Positions 15,836-23,705 of a stretch of DNA of 64,000 bases are shown one piece after another (position 1 is the first letter of the stretch; each line of letters starts with the position of its first letter). Origin of the DNA: Sulfitobacter sp. F26204 (GTDB lineage Bacteria; Pseudomonadota; Alphaproteobacteria; Rhodobacterales; Rhodobacteraceae); assembly GCF_026410305.1 (NCBI RefSeq), contig NZ_JAPMLQ010000009.1:62001-126000 (forward strand), written 5' to 3'. The notes under the pieces were generated by a model. It did no database searches. It was not told the origin of the DNA and was given only the letters and a program-made list of their open reading frames with translations. A program made the translations under genes and the position numbers.

Positions 15836-16945
15836 TCAAAGACCCGCAGCCCTGGTCAGGTTCACGCGGAACCTGTCGCGGCGGCGCTGGTAGCGACGGG
15901 TCATCTCGGCCGATGCGTGGCCAAGGTGTTTCTGGACGTAGCGCTCATCGACTTCGGCGCTACTGGCAAGGCCTGCGCGCAGGCTGTGGCCGGAGTAGAG
16001 GGCGAGGCGGTCTTTCTCGGGGAGCTCGGAGCGGATGCCCGCGTCCAGCACCGTGCGCTTGATCAGGCGCGCGACGTGTTTGTCATTGAGTCGCGCCTCC
16101 AGTGCGCGCTTGCCGTCCCGCGAGGTGCCGACGAACACCGGCCCAAAATCAATTTTGGCAAAGTGCAGCCATTGCTCAAGCGTGTGAACGGGGCAGGTTT
16201 GTTCGGACGATCCGCGCCCGATTTCGACCTCGCGCCAACCGGTCTTGGCATCAAGAGTGAGCAGAGCGCCTTTATCGAAGATTTGAATCCAGCCACCGCT
16301 GTCCGGCGTGTCGTCCTTTCCGCAATCCAGGCTGACGATCTCACTGCGGCGCAGTCCGCCAGCATAGCCCAGCAGCAGAATCGCCCTGTCCCTGAGCCCG
16401 CGCAGATCAAAGGGCAGGGTCGCGATCATGGCGAGGATGTCCTCGGCCAGGATCGCCTCTTTCTGCACCGGTGGGCGCGCATGCTTGCGCTTGATCCCAG
16501 CCAAGACGCTTGCGATGTGGCGGTTCTTGCGATCGAGAACGAACCCTCGCTGTGCGTAGTTCCAGGCGAGACCGGACAGGCGGCGGTCGATTGTACTGAC
16601 CGATAGGGCAGGGGAGGAGCCCGTCCCGGACGCCAGATCCGCAAGGTATAGCCCGATCATTTCCGGCGAGGGAGGCAGCAGCTCCGCGCCCTTCATCCGG
16701 CACCAGCGCGCGAAGTGCATCCAATCCTTCGCGTAGGCCTTCAGCGTGTTGTCTGAGGCCGCTGCGCGCGCATAGTCGCGGGCTGTATCGACCAAACGAT
16801 CGAGCGTGCCTGAGCCCGCCACAAAGGAAGGCAGGCTCAAGGACTCGCCGTCAGGACGATCTCTCTCGTTCTCCTCGTTGCCGGAAGACACATTTGGCGG
16901 CTCTGAGGTCGATTTCTTGGTGTTTTCTGACATGGCGCTGAGCAT
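15836..16945 (-). CDS. Tyrosine recombinase (XerC/D-like)
   Basis: 369 aa if it starts MLSAMSENTK; a Met four codons later is equally possible and longer in-frame starts run through the recombination-site-like palindrome. SAM-like N-terminal core-binding domain (residues about 60-150: TLKAYAKDWMHFARWCRMKG), then the catalytic domain. Catalytic residues visible: Arg in GGLRRSEIVSLD, HSLRAG, HLGHASAEMTRRYQRR with the Tyr nucleophile. An 11-7-11 palindrome starts nine bases upstream. Likely plasmid monomerisation or a past integration event. Confidence 0.87.
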   Translation of the reverse strand: MLSAMSENTKKSTSEPPNVSSGNEENERDRPDGESLSLPSFVAGSGTLDRLVDTARDYARAAASDNTLKAYAKDWMHFARWCRMKGAELLPPSPEMIGLYLADLASGTGSSPALSVSTIDRRLSGLAWNYAQRGFVLDRKNRHIASVLAGIKRKHARPPVQKEAILAEDILAMIATLPFDLRGLRDRAILLLGYAGGLRRSEIVSLDCGKDDTPDSGGWIQIFDKGALLTLDAKTGWREVEIGRGSSEQTCPVHTLEQWLHFAKIDFGPVFVGTSRDGKRALEARLNDKHVARLIKRTVLDAGIRSELPEKDRLALYSGHSLRAGLASSAEVDERYVQKHLGHASAEMTRRYQRRRDRFRVNLTRAAGL

Positions 16946-16953
16946 AGTTATTG

Positions 16954-16982
16954 ATGTCCGATAATGCAAACTTATTGGACAT
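16954..16982. other. Probable recombinase core site (11-7-11 palindrome)
   Basis: ATGTCCGATAA (16954-16964), centre TGCAAAC (16965-16971), TTATTGGACAT (16972-16982); the arms differ at one position. The inner ATAA...TTAT bases and 11-base arms are those of Xer-type crossover sites. A further half-site-like TGGACA follows at 16985-16990. It sits against the start of the tyrosine recombinase gene. Confidence 0.6.
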
Positions 16983-17058
16983 AGTGGACAACGGTAAGGT
17001 GGGGCGGTTTGTACTTTATTTGGTAGGCAAAAGCGCCGCGACAGGATAGTCTTGTGGC

Positions 17059-17937
17059 ATGACCTATGCTGCCGACAGCTTCGACATCTTACCCACAATG
17101 CCGTCCTGGGTCACCTCGGGCCGACCGGAAACCCCTGAAGATGTGGCGTTTTTGTCGGGCGCGGTCCTTGCTCATCTGCATCTTGTGTTGAGCCGGGACG
17201 ACGTCCCCCAGACCTTGCTGAAGGCACGGCTGGCATTGCATGCCGCGGAGGCGTGTGTGACGCGCCAGGGACGCCCGGAACGCGCTTCGGAGCTGCGCGA
17301 TGCGGTGGCGTTCCTGCAACCCGGTGACAGTCCAGGGCCAGCGGGTGAGGTCTATCTTTCGTGGCAACGTGCGGTGGAGCGCCCGGTCTCGGTCAAGGCG
17401 CTGGACCGGGCTCTTCCGGGCTTGGACGCCCATCAGATTGCTGTCTGGCTTGATGCGGGGCAGGGGGCGCCGGTCGCGCGCGCTGCGTCCGTGCTGCAGG
17501 CGGTTCTCGCGGATCGACCACGCGATCCCGCGTCGGCGTTGATCCTGGCCGACGCGGCTTTGGCGCAGACGCTCGGGTGGAGCCATGTTCTGCCTCTCTT
17601 GGGGCTCGGTCTCAAACGCGCCGATTTGAGGAAGGCTGACGCGGACCTACGGCTGGCCTGCCATCGGGCGATCTCGTCGGCCGCGGCCGAGGCAACGCGG
17701 GAGGCCACCGATCTTGCCCGTCGCGCGGCGCGGCTTCACGCCGAGGCGCCGAAGCTGCGGGCAAGGGGAGCCGACGAGGCCGTCGCTCTGTTCCTGACGC
17801 AGGACGCGGTCGCGCCCACGGCACTGACCTCGCTGCGCTCCGACCGCGCGGCGCGGCGCTTCTGTAAACGGCTGGTGGAGCTCGGCGCCGTGCGCGAACT
17901 GACCGGGCGCGACACGTTCCGGCTCTACGGGTTATGA
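17059..17937 (+). CDS. DUF1403 family protein
   Basis: 292 aa. I recognise the DUF1403 pattern: an N-terminal PETPEDVAFLSGAVLAHLHLVLSRDDVPQTLLKARLALHAAEACV segment, then KADADLRLACHRAISSAAAEATREATDLARRAARL, and a C-terminal DRAARRFCKRLVELGAVRELTGRDTFRLYG. Mostly helical, Ala-rich, no signal peptide. Function unknown; in related plasmids the gene directly precedes a ScpB gene, as here (64-base gap), so a role in DNA maintenance is inferred from context only. Confidence 0.8.
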   Translation: MTYAADSFDILPTMPSWVTSGRPETPEDVAFLSGAVLAHLHLVLSRDDVPQTLLKARLALHAAEACVTRQGRPERASELRDAVAFLQPGDSPGPAGEVYLSWQRAVERPVSVKALDRALPGLDAHQIAVWLDAGQGAPVARAASVLQAVLADRPRDPASALILADAALAQTLGWSHVLPLLGLGLKRADLRKADADLRLACHRAISSAAAEATREATDLARRAARLHAEAPKLRARGADEAVALFLTQDAVAPTALTSLRSDRAARRFCKRLVELGAVRELTGRDTFRLYGL

Positions 17938-18001
17938 GCATGGCCAGCAAAAGTGGGTACCGGTTTTGCGGTTCGGCCATGCGACCACCGAGAGGCTTGT
18001 G

Positions 18002-18595
18002 ATGGCCAAGGATCACAATGAGCCCGATCTGGACAGAGAGCTAGAAGACTTGCCACCCGATCTGCGTTGGCGCCAATGGATGTGCCGCATCGAGGCCGTG
18101 CTCTTCGCCTCTGCCTCGCCCGTGCCGCGTCAGGACCTCGCGCGCGTGGTGGGGCAAGGGGTCTCGGTCGATCTGTTGATTGAGGACCTGGTGGCTGATC
18201 TCGAGGGGCGGTCGTTTGAAGTGGCGAAGTTGGCGGGCGGGTGGATGCTGCGGACGCGGCCAGCCTATGCGGCGGCAATCCGGGCAGCGGCGGATGTGGG
18301 CGATCAGACGCTCGATTTGCGCGAATACGATGTCGCTGTTCTGGCCGCAATTGCCTATCACCAACCGATCACCCGCGACGGGCTTAAGGATATCTTCGGC
18401 AAAGAGATCAGCCGCGATCTGATCGGGCGGTTGCACGCACGCGGTCTCATCGGAACCGGCCCGCGCTCGCCGCGGCGCGGAGCACCCTACACCTATGTGA
18501 CAACCGAAAAGTTTCTCATGGCGTTCGAACTGGAGTCGCTCCAAGACCTGCCGGACCGTGAACAGCTGACGGATGCGGGGCTGGCTGCAGAGTGA
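18002..18595 (+). CDS. scpB: ScpB-like condensin subunit
   Basis: 197 aa from MAKDHNEPDLDRELED. Two winged-helix domains of ScpB: CRIEAVLFASASPVPRQDLARVVGQ and LREYDVAVLAAIAYHQPITRDGLKDIFGKEISRDLIGRL with the C-terminal GRGLI-like HARGLIGTGPRSPRRGAPYTYVTT. ScpB normally works with ScpA and SMC in chromosome organisation. Neither is encoded here, so this copy either joins the chromosomal SMC-ScpA or has another role. Follows DUF1403. Confidence 0.85.
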   Translation: MAKDHNEPDLDRELEDLPPDLRWRQWMCRIEAVLFASASPVPRQDLARVVGQGVSVDLLIEDLVADLEGRSFEVAKLAGGWMLRTRPAYAAAIRAAADVGDQTLDLREYDVAVLAAIAYHQPITRDGLKDIFGKEISRDLIGRLHARGLIGTGPRSPRRGAPYTYVTTEKFLMAFELESLQDLPDREQLTDAGLAAE

Positions 18596-18643
18596 CATGC
18601 CAGCGGCAAAAATCGCGATCTATCGCTCAAATTTGGGCCATTT

Positions 18644-18674
18644 ATGAGTTATAAAACTGCATCCTATAACTCAT
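18644..18674. repeat. Inverted repeat downstream of scpB
   Basis: ATGAGTTATA (18644-18653) and TATAACTCAT (18665-18674): perfect 10-base arms with an 11-base centre. Not followed by a T run on either strand, so not an obvious terminator. It could be a recombination or attachment site, or a protein-binding site. It lies in the 162-base gap between scpB and the AbiE-like pair. Confidence 0.5.
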
Positions 18675-18757
18675 GACCATTTGCTGGCTTGGCGGTCGAA
18701 GCTCTAATGACTCTCAATCACCACGTTTATGATCTCCAATCACCAAGCTCTGTGAGG

Positions 18758-19768
18758 TCAGGCTGAGTTGATTTCCGCTTCCAGCGCCGCGATCGCGCTC
18801 ATCACGTCATCAAAGCTTGGCGCGTCACCCATGATCATCTCACGCATCCCGGCATAGTCCCGACGGAGTGCGGCCTCGAGGTCTTTGCCCGGGGCTAGGC
18901 GAAGCGATCCCGGTTTTGCGTCTTCGTATCTCGCCCAGGCAGCTTTGAAGAACACCGACTTATGATGGCCAACCTCGCTCAAGAGGTCGAAATTTGCCAA
19001 AGCGTGCGCCTTGGCATCGTGTTGCGTCAGTTGTGCCATGTCATAGTAGTGCCGGGACATGCGGTCAGCGAGCGGTTTGCCCGCGTCCTGATGGAACAAC
19101 ATGTGCAGAATCGTTGCCTTCTCCCAGAAGGTCCGTTCGATCCCGAGAGTGCGCACATCAACAGGGGCAACGCCGGGCAGATCGGGAAAGGCTTGTTGGA
19201 CATAGGTTGAGAGTGTGCGCTGCTCGGCCGGAAGCTGTGCGCCACGCGCGCCGAACTCAAACCGTACGATAGGTTTGATGTAGCCTGGGTCGTGGCCGCC
19301 AATCGACGGGTAAGCGAAGAGTATGGTCTGCGGGTCGTCTTCGTCGATCTGGAGTGAGAACGGCTGCTCCAAGCTCGCAGAGAAGGCGGTGTTGATTTCG
19401 TCGAGCAGGGAGCCTGCGACAGTGGCCTCGGCGGCCTCCTGAAGATCTTGCAGCAGCGATTTGCGCTTGCCGCCCGAGAGATCTGGGTGTTCAGGGTCAC
19501 GGTCTCCCTCGAACCCGAGTTGGGCGCGATCAAGCGACAGATCGACGTCCTCGGAGAACCGATGGATGACATCGTAAGCCTTCGAAAGCGATGTACCTCC
19601 CTTGAAGATCAGGTGATCTCCAAAGGAGGGCAGGGCGAACAGGTGCTGGAGTGACCAGCACACCCAGAAGTCCTTTTCGACAATCGCCTTGGCAAACCCA
19701 AGTTCAGCCGCGGCCTGGCGAAAGGCTTCGTCTCGGTTTGCGGGTGTGTCGTTCGCGAAGGCGTCCAT
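18758..19768 (-). CDS. AbiEii-like nucleotidyltransferase toxin
   Basis: 336 aa. The AbiEii/AbiGii nucleotidyltransferase signature is clear: HLIFKGGTSLSKAYDVIHRFSEDVDLSL (GG-S motif followed by D-x-D). A conserved FWEKATILHMLFHQDAG and RHYYDMAQL follow. Family knowledge: such proteins transfer nucleotides to tRNA and abort phage infection unless held by the AbiEi antitoxin. The gene follows the AbiEi-like gene by two bases. Confidence 0.88.
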   Translation of the reverse strand: MDAFANDTPANRDEAFRQAAAELGFAKAIVEKDFWVCWSLQHLFALPSFGDHLIFKGGTSLSKAYDVIHRFSEDVDLSLDRAQLGFEGDRDPEHPDLSGGKRKSLLQDLQEAAEATVAGSLLDEINTAFSASLEQPFSLQIDEDDPQTILFAYPSIGGHDPGYIKPIVRFEFGARGAQLPAEQRTLSTYVQQAFPDLPGVAPVDVRTLGIERTFWEKATILHMLFHQDAGKPLADRMSRHYYDMAQLTQHDAKAHALANFDLLSEVGHHKSVFFKAAWARYEDAKPGSLRLAPGKDLEAALRRDYAGMREMIMGDAPSFDDVMSAIAALEAEINSA

Positions 19769-19770
19769 GC

Positions 19771-20367
19771 TCAGGCGTGTGTCACAATCTGCTGGACGAC
19801 TGGATGCATCCAGGCCGGAACATGTCGGCTTTGCTTTGCAAGCTGCGCCCGGTCCTTGGAATCCAGCGTGCGGGCGATCTTGCCAATCACCTGATCGTCG
19901 ACACGATCCTTGCCGACATAACGGAGCGCCTGAAACACAGTGCCCGTCTTAGAACCGGCACCGATCAATGTCTTCGGGGAAGCGTTCCGGAACTGGATCA
20001 CCTGCCGCCCGATCTTCTTCGTTCGGGTGGGCCCGTCGGTCATGTAGGTCGGATTGGACGGCACTTGGGTGGATAGACCCAACTGGTTCGCCGCCATGGC
20101 AGGGGAGGGCTGCAGAACCTGGTTGTCCTTCCTGGCTACAGCGCGCGCGATGTCATCGGCAGAGGGCGCCAAAAGTCCAAAACGGTCGCTCAGCTTGGGA
20201 TAGTCGTAGAGCCCACGCGTCAGCCGCCGGATCACGCCTTGATCCGCCAGGCGTGACAGTGCCTGATCCACGCTTGCACGCGATCCGATATCGAGGAAGT
20301 CCGACGGCGCAAAGATGGCGCCTCGGCCCTTCCCAACAATGCGTTGCTTGATTTTCGACGTGATCAT
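19771..20367 (-). CDS. AbiEi-like antitoxin (DUF6088 type)
   Basis: 198 aa. N-terminal winged helix (GAIFAPSDFLDIGSRASVDQALSRLADQGVIRRLTRGLYDYP) as in AbiEi/DUF6088 antitoxins, then a central DDIARAVARK...AANQLGLSTQVPSNPTYMTDGPTR segment also found there. Transcribed first, with the toxin gene two bases after its stop. A palindromic operator lies 14 bases upstream. Confidence 0.82.
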   Translation of the reverse strand: MITSKIKQRIVGKGRGAIFAPSDFLDIGSRASVDQALSRLADQGVIRRLTRGLYDYPKLSDRFGLLAPSADDIARAVARKDNQVLQPSPAMAANQLGLSTQVPSNPTYMTDGPTRTKKIGRQVIQFRNASPKTLIGAGSKTGTVFQALRYVGKDRVDDQVIGKIARTLDSKDRAQLAKQSRHVPAWMHPVVQQIVTHA

Positions 20368-20381
20368 GGCTCAACTCCATG

Positions 20382-20407
20382 TCAGAAAATAGGGTATGTT
20401 TTTCTGA
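20382..20407. promoter_or_regulatory. Operator of the AbiE-like pair
   Basis: TCAGAAAA (20382-20389) and TTTTCTGA (20400-20407): perfect 8-base arms, 10-base spacer, immediately upstream of the AbiEi-like start. AbiEi proteins bind inverted repeats to repress their operon. Confidence 0.6.
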
Positions 20408-20729
20408 ACGTCAAGATGGAGAGGTTTGGTCTGGATGGGCGGAAAGCGGAAGTTCGCTGCAATTGCATCCTGACAAGATCTCAAAGGCGATAGCAGTCAT
20501 TCAAATGCGCAAGCGTCCAAGCTTTTCTGCGGGTGCAAAAGATGGCTTGCCCTTCAGGGAAGCGGACTTTCTGTGCGGGTGCGAGGCGTTTGATTCCACC
20601 GATTGATCGCGCGATCCACAGGCATTCTGGTACCACAAGCGCCATGCGACGTGGCACAAGCTTGGCAGGACCTATCGATAAATATGGATAAGTCGATCAC
20701 GACCGTGTATCCGATTCACTCCAGAAACG
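20408..20729. other. Gap before the STAND-ClpX-KAP operon
   Basis: 322 bases without a supportable gene. It should contain the promoter of the rightward three-gene operon. No strong sigma-70 promoter, operator or terminator could be assigned. Confidence 0.4.
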
Positions 20730-23693
20730 TTGACTTTCTTTGCGGTTTATGTGGTTGCGCGTGGGAGAGCTTTGCGTTTCGGTTCGGCAAAGGGCTTGGA
20801 TGATTTGGACGTTTTACTCTACTGGGATCAGGAGGTCGCCCAAGACGCTGCGGACATCGCCGATGCGCTCAGGGCCTGTGGACATCGCCTATCGGTGTGG
20901 TCCGAAACCGCGCGCCATGACGTGCCGGAGGCGGCCATCGTTTTCCTTGGGCACGTGCCGGATATCGCACCCGGACAAAGCGCAAAAGTCATGGCAGAAG
21001 CCCTGCTCGAAGACTGGGCCAAGGTTGAGTTGCCGATCGTGGCGTTTTATCCGGATCCCGAGATTCCACCCGATCCCGACGTCTGGAAGAAAATCCAGCA
21101 AAATCCCGCGTTGCTCAATACGCGGAACGCTTTGCTGGCGCGGCTGAACGAGGATGTCTGTTGTACGTTGTTGCACCTGCCACACGGCGACGCCCCAAAG
21201 CAGAGCGCTGTCGCCGCTTCCTCTGCGCTGCAAGAGCATGTTGCTCAGCGCGGCGAGCGGGCGACGGATCAGACGTTTATTGCCCGGATGCCCGACCTGC
21301 ATACCCCTTACCGTTATCCTCTTCACAACGATGTCTTTGTCGGCCGAAAGGACGATCTCGCCGCCTTGCATGACTGGGCGCAAGGCGATCCGCGTCCGGT
21401 CTGTGCACTCATTGCGATGGGTGGCTCGGGCAAGAGTGCGCTGGCGTGGCGCTGGATTACCAATGAGCTTGAAAAGCTCGACAACGCGTTCGAAGGTGTG
21501 TTCTGGTGGGATTTCTACCACGATTCCGATGCCGAAAAATGTGTAGCGCATTTGCTGGCCTATCTGACGTCAGAGCCACTCGCCTTCTTCGCCCGCCGCA
21601 GTTTTATGGCCAACGTCGAAACGCTGCAATCCCATCTGAACGGTCGGAGGGTTCTGGTTTGCCTCGATGGTGTGGAGCGCATTCTGAACCACTACCGCGA
21701 ATTCGATGCGGATGCGCATGATGCGCTGGGGGCCGAGGACGACGAACGCCCCGTCGAGGACCGCTACCGCGCCTGCGCGCGACAGGAAGGGGCCTTGTTT
21801 CGCGCCCTGCTAAACATGCACAAATCCAAGGCCTTGCTGACCTCGCGCCTTCTTCCGCTTGATCTGGAACTCAGGGGCGCGCCGCATCCCTCCCTCAAGC
21901 AAATCGAAAAGCTGCAAATGACCCTCGCGGATGCGCGGGTGATGATGGACGCGCTGGAGGTGCGCGCCAGCGATGCGGCCCTTACCCGTGTGCTGAAGCT
22001 TGTCGCGGGTCACCCCTTGGCCCTGCGCGCACTGGCCGGTGCCGTCAAGTCCGACCACGGCGGCGACCTTGAAGCCTTGTCCGTCCAGCTGCGCCGTGCG
22101 GACATTGCGAAACTGGACCTCGTGGGGCGGCGTAGCCATGTTCTGCGCCATGCTCTGGCAGGTATCGGCGCCCGGTCGCTTGCCGTCCTGGGGGCAGCGG
22201 CCGCGTTTCGCGGGCCCGCGGCCCTGGCTGACCTTGTCAACCTGCTGCTGCTCGAGAGCGATCTGCTGACGTCCGAAAGCGAGGTCCTTGTGGCCATGAC
22301 CGACCTGCGCCACCGGCAATTGCTGTTTCTGGACGACCGGGAAGGCCAATGCGACATGCACCCTTTGGTGCGCGGTGTCGTCTGGCGCGGGTTGGCTCCG
22401 GAATGGAAAGACGCGCTCGCCGAGCGCCACGGCAGTTATTTCTCCGAGCATCAGCGTGAACACGATCCGACATCTCCGGCAGGCTTCGTAGCGCTGCAAC
22501 ATCTTTGGTTCAGCCTGTTGGAGCGGCGCAGGCGCGATGAGGCCTTCGAAGCGCTGGAGCCCTCCGTGGAACGGCAAGTCATTCAGCATGGTCGCGCAAT
22601 CGATGTCGTACGCATGTTCAAGGCACTTGAAGAGAATGCCACGCAGGCCGGAGAGTCCTATGCAAACCTGCCCTCCAATCGTCGAGAGTACCACTTTTGG
22701 CGCGGCTTTGCGATGTCCTACAACGGGCAAGACCTTGGCGCCGCCAATGCTCTGCTGGATGCGCTCGACGCCGCGCGTATCACGCCGCACAACGAGCGCC
22801 AGGCGTTTCGGTCTATCACGCGGCCGGTGATGATTGGCGATCTCACGCTGCTCTGCCGCCGTTTGGCCCTGCATGATGTAGGTCTCTCCATCATCGATCG
22901 ATACAAGAATTCGGGTTCGGACCTCGCAAAGGAGAATTTTCGAGCGGCCAGAGCCATCCTTGAACACGACCTTGGTCAATCGAAAGACGCCGAAGCGGTG
23001 ATGCATGACATCAGCAGCAAATATGATCCGACGGAGAGTGCCTCCTGGACCTTCTTCCGCCTTGGCCTGACCCTGAGACTGGCGGATCTCTGGCTGGCCC
23101 CCGCTCACTCGGATGCAAAGGCGCAGGCGGCGTTCGCGTTGTGCCGAAGAGTTTTGCTCCAGTCGCGGCGTGTGGGCCAGCGCGAAATTCAGATCCGAGC
23201 CGAGGCACTTTTTGCGCTGGCCGGGCTCCGTTGCGGGTCGGATAGCTCGCTGATGCAACGCTCGCTGGATCGCGCGCTGGAAAGAGCCCGCCGTCTGCGC
23301 CTCGTATCCACTGAGGCACTTGTGCTCACGTGGCGGTTGCGTTTCGCAAGCCTGCTTTCCGCACGAGAGGAGAACGCAATTGCCCTTGCGCGCAGCACCG
23401 GACACTTTGGCCAGATGCTGGGCGATCGCCATGCCTTTGCGCGCCTCTATGCCGCCGCCGCGCGTGTGCTGGCCCAGACGGACGACTACGACACGGCCAT
23501 CGATTTTGCCCGACGCAGCATCGGTTATTCATTGCAACCGGACGGAAGTGTTGCCTATTCTAACATCGTGTCTGACTGCAGCTCTCTTTTGAACGACATT
23601 TCCGCGACCTGCGATCCGATTAATCCGCCGATAGATCAGCAGGAAAGCCGGACCCTGCTGGTGCAAAGAATTCAGAGCCACCTTTTGCAATGA
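20730..23693 (+). CDS. STAND NTPase with TIR-like N-terminal domain
   Basis: 987 aa from a TTG; start uncertain, since no ATG precedes DLDVLLYW and another TTG at 20796 is possible. Residues about 26-110 alternate strands and helices like a TIR fold (DVLLYW, DIADALRACGHRLSVWS, AAIVFLGH, LPIVAFY). Residues 200-440 are an NB-ARC/STAND core: VFVGRKDDLAAL, P-loop AMGGSGKSALAW (229-240), Walker B VLVCLDGVERI (308-318), sensor LLTSRLL (369-375), GHPLALRAL (427-435). Residues 440-987 are helical, repeat-like and Arg-rich, as in NLR-type sensors. Inference: a soluble sensor that oligomerises on a phage or stress signal. First gene of a tight operon; the next starts 12 bases later. Confidence 0.82.
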   Translation: MTFFAVYVVARGRALRFGSAKGLDDLDVLLYWDQEVAQDAADIADALRACGHRLSVWSETARHDVPEAAIVFLGHVPDIAPGQSAKVMAEALLEDWAKVELPIVAFYPDPEIPPDPDVWKKIQQNPALLNTRNALLARLNEDVCCTLLHLPHGDAPKQSAVAASSALQEHVAQRGERATDQTFIARMPDLHTPYRYPLHNDVFVGRKDDLAALHDWAQGDPRPVCALIAMGGSGKSALAWRWITNELEKLDNAFEGVFWWDFYHDSDAEKCVAHLLAYLTSEPLAFFARRSFMANVETLQSHLNGRRVLVCLDGVERILNHYREFDADAHDALGAEDDERPVEDRYRACARQEGALFRALLNMHKSKALLTSRLLPLDLELRGAPHPSLKQIEKLQMTLADARVMMDALEVRASDAALTRVLKLVAGHPLALRALAGAVKSDHGGDLEALSVQLRRADIAKLDLVGRRSHVLRHALAGIGARSLAVLGAAAAFRGPAALADLVNLLLLESDLLTSESEVLVAMTDLRHRQLLFLDDREGQCDMHPLVRGVVWRGLAPEWKDALAERHGSYFSEHQREHDPTSPAGFVALQHLWFSLLERRRRDEAFEALEPSVERQVIQHGRAIDVVRMFKALEENATQAGESYANLPSNRREYHFWRGFAMSYNGQDLGAANALLDALDAARITPHNERQAFRSITRPVMIGDLTLLCRRLALHDVGLSIIDRYKNSGSDLAKENFRAARAILEHDLGQSKDAEAVMHDISSKYDPTESASWTFFRLGLTLRLADLWLAPAHSDAKAQAAFALCRRVLLQSRRVGQREIQIRAEALFALAGLRCGSDSSLMQRSLDRALERARRLRLVSTEALVLTWRLRFASLLSAREENAIALARSTGHFGQMLGDRHAFARLYAAAARVLAQTDDYDTAIDFARRSIGYSLQPDGSVAYSNIVSDCSSLLNDISATCDPINPPIDQQESRTLLVQRIQSHLLQ

Positions 23694-23705
23694 GACCAGT
23701 CGCCC

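Larger units (their letters stand above)
11283..19635 (+). other. GGGCAGGG octamers on the plus strand, right of repC
   Basis: GGGCAGGG at 11283, 12051, 13922, 15060, 15699, 16412, 16606, 17458 and 19628 (start positions), all on the plus strand; by eye no minus-strand copy right of 8.7 kb. One further plus-strand copy is at 55570. The strand switch lies between 8695 and 11283, around repC. Confidence 0.6.

Noticed and set aside
20379-20606. Possible 75-codon gene divergent from the AbiEi-like gene
   Set aside because: Its start overlaps the operator palindrome, there is no ribosome-binding site and the composition is not gene-like.
21810-23432. 540-codon open frame antisense to the STAND gene
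   Set aside because: GC-rich DNA gives long antisense frames; the plus-strand product has clear NTPase motifs, and this one has none.
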